A stretch of 64,000 bases of DNA from Muribaculaceae bacterium (GCA_023662835.1 JAMPII010000003.1:1-64000), one strand, 5' to 3'; positions 1-8,939 are shown, counted from the stretch's first letter. Notes: generated from the sequence alone by a model not told the origin. Made by a program: numbers and translations.

Positions 1-83
1 CCCAAAAATATGTTTTACAACATGTTATACGCATCTATCAAATTAAATATTTAACTTTCATTAACATCAAATTCTCACTTTCA

Positions 84-2234
84 CTAATCAATTTGCATTT
101 TATTGGGCTTTTCTTTATCGGGAGCTGATTCATAATTTGAAACTATTTCATCAAACTCTTTGATGAGTGAATGGGGAAGTTGCGCCATTTGAATCCAAAG
201 TTCCGACCCATAAACGCCAGCCAATTCAGGCTTGAGCTGGGAGAAACCTAATTTCGATATCAAATTTTTATTGTTCACGAAAACGCTGTTACCTTTCAAA
301 GTGGAAAACTGAGGGTTGGCAATTATTGAATGTAAGTCTTTATTTGAATGCTTTTTCCACTGTTCAAAATTATAGTTGTTGAAATTTGTATTTCCCGATG
401 CACACCAGTAGGCATTGTTGTCGACAATTGCGTTAACGCTATCCCACTTTATACCATACATATCGCCAGTTTTGTAATATACTATATTACGGGTGAAGCT
501 AAAAGAGTTGTGCGGTTCTATCTCCGTAGCCTCCAACTGAGCGTGCATCTGATTAACAAAAATATTATTTATAACAAGATTGTCCTTTCCATAATGTTGA
601 TGAAATCCCGAGCTCTTACAGCTATAAACCAGATTATTACGAATTAGTATACCAGAAGAACCTTCATCGGTATATATTCCCCACCCTCCATACGAATAAG
701 AATACACATGATGTACAACGTTATTTTCAATTACAGTGCCTTCCGATTTTCCTAACGTATAAATTCCGCCCATATCGCTGAGCACTCCTCGTCCGATATG
801 ATGAATATGATTATAACTGATTTTGTTATGTTTCGAAGGAGAGTGTGCATAGCCCCAAACCCAGCCGACCGAGACCCCTGAGTAATAAAAATCGGCAATA
901 TCGTTATGGGTAATCTCCACGTCGGAGGCATGCATCAGAAGCACAGCTACAGCCGATGGGAAAATACGACCTCCACTATGAAATATGTTATTATCTATTG
1001 TGATATTCCTAATTAAATCGTGCGACTCATTTTCAGGCATTTTTATTCTACCCATTTTAATGGCTCCAGCGCCTAAATCATGAAAATAACAGGTGCTCAC
1101 TCTGCTTTCCCTGCACCCATTGTCGAACCACAGCGCCGTATTCCCTGTAAGACGCACCTCGCTATTGTCAATAGAGAAATTCGCAGCATTGGTAACGCTG
1201 ATAGCCGCATCAATTTTCGCGGCGGCCTGAACCGGATCATCACCTCTTCTGGAATAAGGATAAGCCGTGTCAGAAAAAGTTACGTCTGAAATTTGGATGT
1301 TCTCAAGAGAACTATCTTCCGAGCCACAAACCGTCAGAAGATTCTTTAGCAGGGGGACAACTGCCACTGAACTATCAACATTCTCTGCATCCCTGGGAAT
1401 ATAAAATAGCCGAGGATCAGCCTTATCATAAAACCATTCGCCTTGTTCATCTAAAAAAGCAAAATTATTTTCGAAGAAAAATTGTGCTTTGCGATCGATC
1501 GGATTCCATGGTTTCATTGGATTACCTATAACATATATTGCGGAATCTTCAGCATTGAATGTTTCGATACGACGTCGAGTCATGTCCCATGCATGAAGAA
1601 ACGACACATATGTGTCGGACACATTATCATTTAGATTTGAAATCACATTGTATGCATCCTCACGCAGCTTCACTTCATGCACGAACAAGCCATTTCTCGT
1701 TGCGCCTCTCACTGGCACAGAATCAATCATTATCTGTTTGGCTTTGCAACGCCGAAACATTTCGGTGCGTTTTGGTGTACGCGCCAATTGTGAACGCCGA
1801 CCGTTTACGTAAAGCTGTTTGAACTCGGACGTTGCAAATGGTGTACCAGCCAAATCTACACACCACAAACTATCGGATAACGCAACAAAACCGGGCAATT
1901 CTATACCGCCTGATATTATGGTTTTCCCAATTCCGCTTCCAGCAATTCTGAACGTTCTGCCCCCTCTCAATGCCCATGTGCTGTCGATCGACAGAGTCCG
2001 GCGTAACGGGAATCGCCCCTCCGATATTTTGATTGTCACATCGTTATCAGCAATAAAAGTCTTCGCCAATTGAAATGCATGTTCAATTGTTGCCACTGGA
2101 TACGCACACGTCCCGTCGTTTTTATCACTTCCGTTTGTTGCAACGTATATTGTTTTAGCGCCGCATAGGTTAGCCAGAAACAAAACTATTGACATCAACA
2201 TGAACCTCCGCGTTATACACTTTACCATATCCAT
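84..2234 (-). CDS. secreted right-handed beta-helix protein
   Basis: A 716-residue protein with an N-terminal hydrophobic signal (about residues 10-26, ending LCGA). The mature N-terminus (TIYVATNGSDKNDGT, then YPVATIEHAF) is the usual opening of secreted pectate-lyase-like beta-helix proteins. The middle, about residues 300-600, is full of Asn-rich rungs such as NNVVHHV, NNLVYS and NNIFVNQ, which fit parallel beta-helix coils. Such proteins are often polysaccharide lyases or glycosidases (for example GH120-like enzymes), but no catalytic set could be fixed by eye, so the substrate is unknown. Its start codon overlaps the dtd stop codon by one base (TAATG), so it is probably co-transcribed behind dus and dtd. 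No SusC/SusD pair lies nearby. Confidence 0.8.
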   Translation of the reverse strand: MDMVKCITRRFMLMSIVLFLANLCGAKTIYVATNGSDKNDGTCAYPVATIEHAFQLAKTFIADNDVTIKISEGRFPLRRTLSIDSTWALRGGRTFRIAGSGIGKTIISGGIELPGFVALSDSLWCVDLAGTPFATSEFKQLYVNGRRSQLARTPKRTEMFRRCKAKQIMIDSVPVRGATRNGLFVHEVKLREDAYNVISNLNDNVSDTYVSFLHAWDMTRRRIETFNAEDSAIYVIGNPMKPWNPIDRKAQFFFENNFAFLDEQGEWFYDKADPRLFYIPRDAENVDSSVAVVPLLKNLLTVCGSEDSSLENIQISDVTFSDTAYPYSRRGDDPVQAAAKIDAAISVTNAANFSIDNSEVRLTGNTALWFDNGCRESRVSTCYFHDLGAGAIKMGRIKMPENESHDLIRNITIDNNIFHSGGRIFPSAVAVLLMHASDVEITHNDIADFYYSGVSVGWVWGYAHSPSKHNKISYNHIHHIGRGVLSDMGGIYTLGKSEGTVIENNVVHHVYSYSYGGWGIYTDEGSSGILIRNNLVYSCKSSGFHQHYGKDNLVINNIFVNQMHAQLEATEIEPHNSFSFTRNIVYYKTGDMYGIKWDSVNAIVDNNAYWCASGNTNFNNYNFEQWKKHSNKDLHSIIANPQFSTLKGNSVFVNNKNLISKLGFSQLKPELAGVYGSELWIQMAQLPHSLIKEFDEIVSNYESAPDKEKPNKMQID

Positions 2235-2686
2235 TATTCCTTTAGTCTTGAGTCGATAATAATTGTTACGGGTCCGTCATTTACAAGCTCTACTTTCATA
2301 TCGGCGCCAAAAACGCCCTTCTGTACCTGTAAACCGAAAGTACAGCCCAGCCTGACGCAAAAATAGTCATACAGTACTTTTGCCTCATCGCCGTGCAGCG
2401 CTCTGATATAACTAGGCCTGTTGCCCTTCTTTGTCGAAGCCGTTAATGTGAACTGACTGACAGCTAAAACCCGACCATGTACATCAACCACAGAAAGATT
2501 CATCACTCCGTTTTCGTCAGCAAAGATGCGCATGTTAGCCACCTTCTGCGCCAGCCAATCGGCATCATCCTCCGTATCACCATTCTCAATACCCACCAGA
2601 ATCAACAATCCGGCCGTAATCTCACTTATAATTTTTGCATCAACACTTACCGATGCTCGTTCAACTCTTTGTATGACCAATCTCAT
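2234..2686 (-). CDS. dtd: D-aminoacyl-tRNA deacylase
   Basis: A 150-residue protein of the normal DTD length. It begins MRLVIQRVERASVSVD and carries SQFTLTASTKKGNRPSY, the first DTD signature, and NDGPVTIIIDS, the second, which holds the Gly-cisPro pair that reads chirality across the dimer. The enzyme removes D-amino acids (and glycine) wrongly charged onto tRNA, in the cytoplasm. It lies nine bases after the dus stop codon and overlaps the next gene by one base, so a short tRNA-quality operon dus-dtd followed by the beta-helix gene is likely. The start choice is supported by the canonical family N-terminus. Confidence 0.95.
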   Translation of the reverse strand: MRLVIQRVERASVSVDAKIISEITAGLLILVGIENGDTEDDADWLAQKVANMRIFADENGVMNLSVVDVHGRVLAVSQFTLTASTKKGNRPSYIRALHGDEAKVLYDYFCVRLGCTFGLQVQKGVFGADMKVELVNDGPVTIIIDSRLKE

Positions 2687-2695
2687 AACACAAAT

Positions 2696-3622
2696 TTACA
2701 CCAAATTCGAAATTATCGATTTATATTTTGCCATATTAGTTGCCTTTTTTATGCTTTTAAAATTTTTGTGGCCTATTAATGGCTCAGAAAACTCCCAATA
2801 GGGTTTTATTTTTGATAATATTTGAGTCTCACCAGCAAGAACTTCACAATAAAATTTGCACACTTTATCATGTAGTTCAACCATACAAACCTTTCTTTCT
2901 TGTTCACTTAAGCATTTCCTTGTTTTACATTCCATTGGTAACGACGGTTTCGTGAGCAATCCACGCCCAACCATAACGCCAAAGATATCTGGCCAGCGTG
3001 ATTCAATTCGATCTATGTCGTCTACATTTTCAATATCACCGTTAAAAACAACCGGATGCCTCACCGCAGAAATAAGCCTATCGAATTCATCTAAATGTAG
3101 CTCCCCATTATATTGCTGCGTGGCTGTTCGAGGATGAACAGTTAAATGGCAAAGAGGCATATCGTTGATTATGCTGATTATACCACGCCATTCATCTGCC
3201 GAGTCCACGCCCAACCGCATTTTAACCGAGAACTCAAGCCCGGAATAATCGCGCATCATAGCGTTCGCAATTTGTATTAGAACTTCCTTTTGCCGGATTA
3301 TCGCGCTTCCTCTTCCATGTTTAACCTGAGGAACAAAAGGACACCCCATATTCAAATCCAGACTATCGTAGCCGGCTGCGATCACACTATCGGTCAAGCG
3401 TCTGAACTCATCGCAATTCCTGAATATAATTTGTGGCGTTAAAGGTAGACCGGTATTCATGTCCGACAACAATTCGCGCATATCTTTATGTCTTACCTCC
3501 CCCGCTTCCAATCTTATAAACGGGATGAAATAACGGTCAACGCTGTCGCCGAAAGTGTCATGATGAAAGCGGCGCCAAGCCAAATCGGTGTGGCCTTGAA
3601 TGGGTGCTGAAAATATTTTCAT
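2696..3622 (-). CDS. dus: tRNA-dihydrouridine synthase
   Basis: A 308-residue flavoprotein of the Dus family, which reduces uridines in the tRNA D-loop. The N-terminus (KIFSAPIQGHTDLAWR) replaces the usual APMxGxTD motif. The central DLNMGCPFVPQVKHGRGSAI segment holds the catalytic Cys, and SVKMRLG and HPRTATQQYNG are further family motifs for FMN and substrate binding. Beta-barrel motifs VVFNGDIENVDD and VMVGRGLL complete the TIM barrel. The exact Dus subclass cannot be told by eye; this divergent form, with APIQ in place of APM, looks like the Bacteroidetes group. First gene of the dus-dtd unit, downstream of the alkaline phosphatase terminator. Confidence 0.92.
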   Translation of the reverse strand: MKIFSAPIQGHTDLAWRRFHHDTFGDSVDRYFIPFIRLEAGEVRHKDMRELLSDMNTGLPLTPQIIFRNCDEFRRLTDSVIAAGYDSLDLNMGCPFVPQVKHGRGSAIIRQKEVLIQIANAMMRDYSGLEFSVKMRLGVDSADEWRGIISIINDMPLCHLTVHPRTATQQYNGELHLDEFDRLISAVRHPVVFNGDIENVDDIDRIESRWPDIFGVMVGRGLLTKPSLPMECKTRKCLSEQERKVCMVELHDKVCKFYCEVLAGETQILSKIKPYWEFSEPLIGHKNFKSIKKATNMAKYKSIISNLV

Positions 3623-3628
3623 TTGTAT

Positions 3629-3661
3629 AAAAAGGCGCGGCTGTAAACATTCAGCCGCGTC
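3629..3661 (-). terminator. intrinsic terminator after the alkaline phosphatase
   Basis: An 8-bp GC-only stem (CGCGGCTG at 3636-3643, CAGCCGCG at 3652-3659) around an 8-base loop, followed on the minus strand by a CTTTTT tract (3631-3635 region). It sits 30 bases after the alkaline phosphatase stop codon and before dus, so it separates the two transcription units. Confidence 0.85.
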
Positions 3662-3690
3662 TCATTTTTATTTCAGATAATAATATCTTG

Positions 3691-5058
3691 TTACTTTTGT
3701 GTTGACTTATAGATAAGTTTTGGAATATCGGTGTTGTCAAGAACTTTTTTAAATTGCTCTGATCCGGCGCCAATTGCATAAACCGGCACAGGGCTACCGA
3801 TATGGTAGTCGGATATATAACCATATCCCGCATATTTAGCGAACATATCAAAAACTGTTGCAGCAAACTTGTCGAATGTCTGATACAAACCTTTCTTTTC
3901 CTGCGAATTCTTCATCTTGAACACCTGCGCATACGACTCCTCCAACAGCAGTGTGTCCTTCTCTTTCAGCGGGATTATCGACCAGAACCCTAACTTTTCT
4001 GAAAGCTGTTTTTTCATTTCCTCCCACGTTGGATATGTTCCAGAATTGTGTAATTGCTGACTATACACGCCAAATTTGTACTTGCTGATTTTCTGGGCAT
4101 CGATATATTTTGTGGTGCCTCTACGGTGACCAAGAGTAAATCCGCTGGTATCATGGTCGGCGGTAATGATGATAAGTGTTTCGTCGGGATGCTGAAGATA
4201 AAAATCATATGCCATCTTAATAGCATCTTGGAAATTGATAATCTCCTTTATTATTGTAGAGCCGTCGGTTGCGTGACCAGCGTAGTCGATGTTTCCTCCT
4301 TCAATCATCATAAAGAATTTGTCGGGCGATTGCTTTTTCAAACGCTCAATGCCGATTTGTGTCATCTCAGCCAAACTTAGATTTTTCAGTGTGTCGATAG
4401 CGTGACCTATATGATAATCGGGATACTTGGCTACTAGCACTACGTTCTTTTTGTCGGAATTCAACGCACTGTCGCCGTTTTGGAAAAAGCCATAACCGGC
4501 AGCTTCAAACTGCTTCTTAACGTCGTCCGAGTAATAACCTTTTCCGCCCGAGTGGAAACCGGAACCTGCCAGATAATTGAATCCACTTTTGGTTGCGTCG
4601 GTAGTAATCTCCTTGTACATTTTACGGCTCGGCTGATGAGCGTAGAACGCCGAAGGCGTAGCATCGTCGATCGAAACCGATGTCAGCACTCCAACACCCC
4701 ACCCTGCATCTTTCAATTTCGTAGCAATCGAGATGTAATTCTCTAAACTGTCGGCCGACAATCCGACATGCCCATTCAAAGTTTTGTTGCCCGTTGCCAA
4801 TGCCGTGCCGGCTGCTGCCGAATCGGTTATCGGCGACGATAACGAATAAGTATAGCTGAATGTAGCAACCGGAAACGTTGTCATTAACAGCGGCGTACCA
4901 TTCCCTGCAATCACTTTGTTATAATACTCTGTAGCGGCAACATGGCCTAGTCCCATCCCATCTCCGATAAAATAGAACACATACTTAGCCTGGCCATGTG
5001 CCATGGACGAAATAGCCATGGCACATAAAGCAGCTGTGAATAAATTTTTTAAACGCAT
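3691..5058 (-). CDS. alkaline phosphatase, PhoA family
   Basis: A 455-residue secreted enzyme with a Sec signal peptide (residues 1-22, MAISSMAHG). Metal and catalytic motifs are in order: FIGDGMGLGHV with the metal-binding Asp, PITDSAAAGTALATG with the phosphorylated Ser, MIEGGNIDYAGHATDG with the metal ligands, and TADHDTSGFTLG with Asp-His ligands. It should hydrolyse phosphomonoesters in the periplasm using zinc. It starts 12 bases after the GH51 stop codon and has its own terminator, so it may be the last gene of an aldo/keto reductase-GH51-phosphatase unit. It is distinct from the second phosphatase-superfamily protein at 18.4-20.0 kb. No Pho-box-like site was recognised. Confidence 0.92.
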   Translation of the reverse strand: MRLKNLFTAALCAMAISSMAHGQAKYVFYFIGDGMGLGHVAATEYYNKVIAGNGTPLLMTTFPVATFSYTYSLSSPITDSAAAGTALATGNKTLNGHVGLSADSLENYISIATKLKDAGWGVGVLTSVSIDDATPSAFYAHQPSRKMYKEITTDATKSGFNYLAGSGFHSGGKGYYSDDVKKQFEAAGYGFFQNGDSALNSDKKNVVLVAKYPDYHIGHAIDTLKNLSLAEMTQIGIERLKKQSPDKFFMMIEGGNIDYAGHATDGSTIIKEIINFQDAIKMAYDFYLQHPDETLIIITADHDTSGFTLGHRRGTTKYIDAQKISKYKFGVYSQQLHNSGTYPTWEEMKKQLSEKLGFWSIIPLKEKDTLLLEESYAQVFKMKNSQEKKGLYQTFDKFAATVFDMFAKYAGYGYISDYHIGSPVPVYAIGAGSEQFKKVLDNTDIPKLIYKSTQK

Positions 5059-5070
5059 AAAAATAAACTA

Positions 5071-7035
5071 TTAATTCCCTTTTGTCTTTATACGCGCTAC
5101 AGTAAAAGATCGCGGGGAAAGATTAAGTTCTAGTGTCTGGCCTGCAACAGGCAATTGAGACATCTTGGGCACTACCATTTCAACATCAAGCGAATTCTCC
5201 GCCAACAAATCGTCGTTCTGCATCACATAGGCAACTCCATCGCATAGCTGACGTTTTTTCAAACCATTTATATGGAATGTTGCGTTACATTCGTTATCGT
5301 TCGCATTCACGATTTTCACGATTATTTCTCCTGTTGCACTATCGGTAGTTGACGATGCATAGATGCTATCCTGACCAGCAACAGGTTTGCCCTCGAGGGT
5401 AAGAGGGACAACATCAGTGCCGGGATTCATCGAATAAAGTTGTTGTACATAATAGTTTGGTGTACGCATTGAGCGCAAATTGTCATACCAAATCATATCT
5501 GGATTCCACTGCCATGCATCAATATGCGCGAACAATGGCGCATATGTTGCCAGACGAACAACATCAGCATTGCGTTCCAATCCGGTCATAAATGCCGCCT
5601 CCGACAACGCCGCAATGAAATTATTGGCTTTCTTCGACTGTTTGTGGTGAGATGCATATTCGCCCGCAAACACTTTCGGTCCTTTACGGTCGTAATTGTC
5701 GTAACGCGATGCATTCGAGAAAAACCATTCGGGCGACATATAATAATGTTCATCGACAAGGTCAACACCCAATCGTTTCATCTCAGGCCACAGATAGTCA
5801 AAATCCTTACCTGAGGCCGATGGACCCGACGACCCGACTAATTGTATGTTAGGATATTTAGCGCGTATAGCTTTCGAAAACACCTCCAGACGTTCGGGAT
5901 AAACCTTACCCCATTGCTCGTTACCTACAGCTAGGTACTTCATATTGAATGGCGCGGGATGACCCATTTCAGCACGAAGCTTTCCCCAAGTTGTAGTTGT
6001 GTCGCCGTTGGCGAACTCTATCAAGTCGAGTGCATCCTGCACATATGGTTGCAACGAATCCAATGGCACCACTTCTTTGCTCTCATATTGGCACGACAAT
6101 CCGCAGCTGATAACAGGAAGCGGTTCAGCGCCCAAATCTTCAGCCAACTGGAAATACTCAAAAAATCCAAGTCCATATGACTGAAAATAATCAGGGAAAG
6201 CCTTATGCTTGAAAGTGTAATTCCACCGGTTTTCGTTTAATGGGCGATTTTCGACCGGTCCGACAGAGTTTTTCCATTGATAACGTGTTGCCAACGAGTT
6301 TCCTTCTATAATACATCCGCCCGGAAAACGGAACACTCCGGGGTTCAAATCATATAATGCTTGTGCCAAATCGCGGCGTAAACCTCCGGGGCGACCTTTC
6401 CATGTGTTTTGTGGGAATAGAGAAATATGATCGAAGTCAACGGTACCTCGACCTTCAACTACAATACGCAAACGGTTGTGTGCATCGGTGAACGTCGGCG
6501 AAAGCACTAATGAATACTTTTGCCATTTATCTCCTTCAACGTTAAGAGATTTTACCAACGGGTTTGAACCATCGGGGCGCACTATCTGTACCGAAACCTT
6601 TATCGGCTTTTCAGAGTTTGTACGTGCATAAAACGACATATCGTAATTTTCCCCCTTCTCCAAGCCAATTCCACGGAAACCCTCATTGTCTATGCCTGCA
6701 CGTAATAACCGACCGTCATTTGTAATTCTTACATAATTGGGGTTCCTGTTGAAGCATGGATTTTCTTTTTCGATTGTTACCAATCCAAATGGCACCCAAC
6801 CAGTAAAACCGTTAGGGAATTCGAAAGAACGGTTCTTAATTAGTTCAGCATACAACCCACCATCGGCTGCGAAATTGATATCTTCGAAAAATATTCCGTA
6901 CATATCTGGATTTATCGTAGCTTGCGGATGAGCAACATCGATAGTAAAATCGTATGCTTTAACTGTTGATGTCTCAACTGCCATCATCGTAAAGGCTGAA
7001 AGAGACATAGTTAAAATTGCACTTTTAGTTCTCAT
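5071..7035 (-). CDS. alpha-L-arabinofuranosidase, GH51
   Basis: A 654-residue enzyme that releases arabinofuranosyl residues from plant arabinoxylan or arabinan. A signal peptide covers about residues 1-27. The conserved GH51 opening (MYGIFFEDINFAADGG, residues 45-60) is followed by a carbohydrate-binding-like beta-sandwich (about 95-210), the RFPGG motif (236-240), and the barrel with acid/base Glu373 in VGNEQWG and the likely nucleophile Glu459 in FAGEYASHH. A C-terminal beta domain ends the protein. Its start codon overlaps the stop codon of the upstream aldo/keto reductase by four bases, implying translational coupling. The enzyme stands outside any visible polysaccharide utilisation locus. 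Confidence 0.94.
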   Translation of the reverse strand: MRTKSAILTMSLSAFTMMAVETSTVKAYDFTIDVAHPQATINPDMYGIFFEDINFAADGGLYAELIKNRSFEFPNGFTGWVPFGLVTIEKENPCFNRNPNYVRITNDGRLLRAGIDNEGFRGIGLEKGENYDMSFYARTNSEKPIKVSVQIVRPDGSNPLVKSLNVEGDKWQKYSLVLSPTFTDAHNRLRIVVEGRGTVDFDHISLFPQNTWKGRPGGLRRDLAQALYDLNPGVFRFPGGCIIEGNSLATRYQWKNSVGPVENRPLNENRWNYTFKHKAFPDYFQSYGLGFFEYFQLAEDLGAEPLPVISCGLSCQYESKEVVPLDSLQPYVQDALDLIEFANGDTTTTWGKLRAEMGHPAPFNMKYLAVGNEQWGKVYPERLEVFSKAIRAKYPNIQLVGSSGPSASGKDFDYLWPEMKRLGVDLVDEHYYMSPEWFFSNASRYDNYDRKGPKVFAGEYASHHKQSKKANNFIAALSEAAFMTGLERNADVVRLATYAPLFAHIDAWQWNPDMIWYDNLRSMRTPNYYVQQLYSMNPGTDVVPLTLEGKPVAGQDSIYASSTTDSATGEIIVKIVNANDNECNATFHINGLKKRQLCDGVAYVMQNDDLLAENSLDVEMVVPKMSQLPVAGQTLELNLSPRSFTVARIKTKGN

Positions 7036-8030
7036 TTTTGCAAGGTATCTATAAGGTTTAGTTCTTCTGAAGTAAATGTCATATTATTGGAAGAAGCAAT
7101 AGTGTCGAGCAATTGCTCGGGCGAACTTGCGCCTACTATTGCCGATGTCACTCCCGGATGAGCAAGCACCCACGCCACGGCCATCTGTGCAAGGCTTTGT
7201 CCGCGATTCGCAGCTATTTTTGACAGTCGTTTTATGCGTTCAACCATTTCCGGTGTAATGTTTTCGGCCTGAAGGAACCTGCTCTTAGTTGCGCGCGATC
7301 CTTCGGGTATGCCATTAATATATCTATTAGTCAATAACCCTTGTGCCAAAGGCGAAAAAGCGACAAAACCTACTCCATTGTCAACAGCTGCTTGTAATTT
7401 ACCAGATTCAACAGCTTCGCGATCGAAAATATTCAATCTATCTTGAAACAGCAGACAATGACATCCATGCTTCTCCAAAAAATCAAATCCGTATACCTCC
7501 GCTTCACGAGGCCAACGCGACAAACCAACATACAAAGCTTTGCCGCTGCGAACAATATCGACCAACGCCATCAATGTTTCGTCAAGTGGAGTTGCCGGAT
7601 CGTACCTATGACTATAAAAAACGTCAACATACTCCAGCCCCATTCGTTTGAGCGACTGATCTATAGATGCCATTAAATATTTTCTTGAGCCCCAGTTGCC
7701 ATAAGGTCCGGGCCACATATCATATCCAGCCTTTGTCGCGATAAACAATTCGTCGCGGTAAGGGCGAAAGTCGTCTCGCAAAATTTTACCAAAAGTTTCC
7801 TCTGCAGTCCCGTAAGGCGGACCATAATTATTTGCCAAATCCAGCGATACAATACCGTTATCAAATGCTGTTCTTACTATGTTTTTGCAATTTGCTAATA
7901 CCGAAGTCGCACCGAAATTATGCCAAAAACCTAGCGAAATTTTTGGCAACAGTATTCCGCTCTTTCCACAACGTTCCAGCTTCACGTTGTCGTAACGCGT
8001 CTCAGACGCGGAGTAAATAGGTTCTACCAT
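7032..8030 (-). CDS. aldo/keto reductase (YghZ-like)
   Basis: A 332-residue NADPH-dependent oxidoreductase of the aldo/keto reductase superfamily. SLDLANNYGPPYG carries the catalytic Asp and Tyr, FIATKAGYD the catalytic Lys and DVFYSHRYDP the His. GAYG-like GPYGNWGSRKYL and the C-terminal SAIVGASSPEQL (cofactor phosphate site) are as in the YghZ/glyceraldehyde-3-phosphate reductase group. No signal peptide, so cytoplasmic. It is first in the unit with GH51, which suggests a link to pentose or aldose metabolism, but this is inference. A -7-like box (TATATTTG on the minus strand) lies 36 bases upstream of the start. Confidence 0.9.
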   Translation of the reverse strand: MVEPIYSASETRYDNVKLERCGKSGILLPKISLGFWHNFGATSVLANCKNIVRTAFDNGIVSLDLANNYGPPYGTAEETFGKILRDDFRPYRDELFIATKAGYDMWPGPYGNWGSRKYLMASIDQSLKRMGLEYVDVFYSHRYDPATPLDETLMALVDIVRSGKALYVGLSRWPREAEVYGFDFLEKHGCHCLLFQDRLNIFDREAVESGKLQAAVDNGVGFVAFSPLAQGLLTNRYINGIPEGSRATKSRFLQAENITPEMVERIKRLSKIAANRGQSLAQMAVAWVLAHPGVTSAIVGASSPEQLLDTIASSNNMTFTSEELNLIDTLQK

Positions 8031-8065
8031 GGTTTATATTCGAGGTTAATTCGTTTATTTGTTTG

Positions 8066-8073
8066 CAAATATA
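8066..8073 (-). promoter_or_regulatory. Bacteroidetes-type -7 box for the reductase-GH51 unit
   Basis: Minus-strand TATATTTG, a full match to TAnnTTTG, 36 bases before the aldo/keto reductase start. No clear TTTG is present 19 bases further upstream, so only the -7 half is supported. Confidence 0.5.
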
Positions 8074-8198
8074 CTTAAAACGATTGTTTTACGACGTGAA
8101 AAACGCAACATTTTGATTATAACCAAGTATTTGTTTTGAACAAAAGCTAGCCACAAACTGTTAATAAATGAAAATAACAAATAATTTGGGGTTGAAAA
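8074..8198. other. AT-rich divergent intergenic spacer
   Basis: AT-rich sequence between the divergent -7 boxes of the aldo/keto reductase and the plus-strand leader. No ORF or hairpin of note was found in it. Confidence 0.5.
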
Positions 8199-8230
8199 AT
8201 TGTGTTTTTAAACATGTTTTCGTACTTTTG
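8199..8230 (+). promoter_or_regulatory. Bacteroidetes promoter driving the structured leader
   Basis: TACTTTTG at 8223-8230 matches the TAnnTTTG -7 element. ATTG at 8199-8202 lies 20 bases upstream at the -33 position. Transcription would start at about 8236, just at the first hairpin of the leader. Confidence 0.7.
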
Positions 8231-8233
8231 TGT

Positions 8234-8325
8234 CCGCGGAATAGTATCCGTAGAATCAACAGAGGTTGATTCAGCCGAAACTCGGCAACCGGATGGTCGA
8301 ATTCATGTTGAACCCAACCATTTGG
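8234..8325 (+). ncRNA. structured 5' leader RNA of unknown class
   Basis: Four consecutive stem-loops can be drawn in about 90 bases. They are CGGA/TCCG (8237-8250); an 8-bp perfect stem GAATCAAC/GTTGATTC with an AGAG tetraloop (8253-8272); GCCGA/TCGGC with a 3-base loop (8274-8286); and a 9-bp stem CCGGATGGT/ACCATTTGG (8289-8325) enclosing a TTCA/TGAA mini-hairpin. The segment begins within a few bases of the predicted transcription start and ends 25 bases before the start codon of the thioredoxin-like gene. The GAAAC-CGGCAACC stretch recalls the core of SAM-I-type riboswitches, but the rest of that consensus (P1 closing stem, kink-turn GA pairs) was not found. It could be a cis-regulatory leader or a small RNA. 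Confidence 0.6.
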
Positions 8326-8350
8326 TAATTAGTAATTTAAATTTTAATTT

Positions 8351-8860
8351 ATGAGAAAAGCAGTAATAACTGTTGTGTTCTTCTCAATGCTTTTCGCTAT
8401 TTTCACTGCTGCAACAAACTTAGCCGTCGACGGTAAAAAAGGAAGCAGCGCGCCGGTTTTCAAATTTGAAAACAACGACACAGTCGTTTTTATCGACAAA
8501 ATGAAAGGCGAATGGGTGCTATTGCAGTTCTGGGCTTCGACCGACGCGAAATCGCGCATCGATATGCAAAGATATGCAGCTATTGAATCACACATAAACA
8601 GCAGCGAGAAATGCAATTTCCGCCATGTCGGGGTTAATCTCGATAGCAACGAATCGCTTTTTAAAGAAATCGTTCGTCGCGACGGCATTGCAAGCAACAC
8701 ACAATTTTATGCTGATGGAAACCGTGCTGAAAGGCTCAAAGAGGCCTACCACATCAATCAAGATGGCTTCGGTGCATTCTTAATCGATCCACAAGGTAAA
8801 ATTGTGGCGAAAAATCCGACACGGGAACAGCTGTTAACGCTAACAAAAAAGGGTTCATAA
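8351..8860 (+). CDS. thioredoxin-fold (TlpA/redoxin-like) protein lacking CXXC
   Basis: A 169-residue exported protein with an N-terminal hydrophobic signal or anchor (residues 5-22). GEWVLLQFWAS (54-63) and the AFLIDPQGKIVAKNP ending are typical of TlpA/AhpC-TSA proteins. Where active members have WASWCGPC, this one has WASTDAKS (61-68), so both redox cysteines are gone. The usual cis-Pro before the ID strand is also missing (DGFGAFLID). Only one Cys (88) remains in the mature protein. It is therefore unlikely to be a thiol oxidoreductase; a binding or structural role is inferred. It is a single-gene unit with its own promoter, folded leader and terminator. Confidence 0.8.
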   Translation: MRKAVITVVFFSMLFAIFTAATNLAVDGKKGSSAPVFKFENNDTVVFIDKMKGEWVLLQFWASTDAKSRIDMQRYAAIESHINSSEKCNFRHVGVNLDSNESLFKEIVRRDGIASNTQFYADGNRAERLKEAYHINQDGFGAFLIDPQGKIVAKNPTREQLLTLTKKGS

Positions 8861-8879
8861 CAAACCCTACTTATTAAAA

Positions 8880-8913
8880 TCGGCCGAGCTCTAATAGCCC
8901 GGCCGACTTTTTT
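8880..8913 (+). terminator. intrinsic terminator of the thioredoxin-like gene
   Basis: Stem TCGGCCG (8880-8886) with CGGCCGA (8900-8906), extended inward by a GC pair, followed by C and six T residues (8908-8913), 20 bases after the stop codon. Confidence 0.9.
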
Positions 8914-8939
8914 GTATTTATAATACAATTACATATCAA

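Noticed and set aside
2688..2701. TAAATTTG box on the minus strand right before the dtd start codon
   Set aside because: It would give an almost leaderless transcript, has no -33 partner and lies inside the dus coding end; likely chance.
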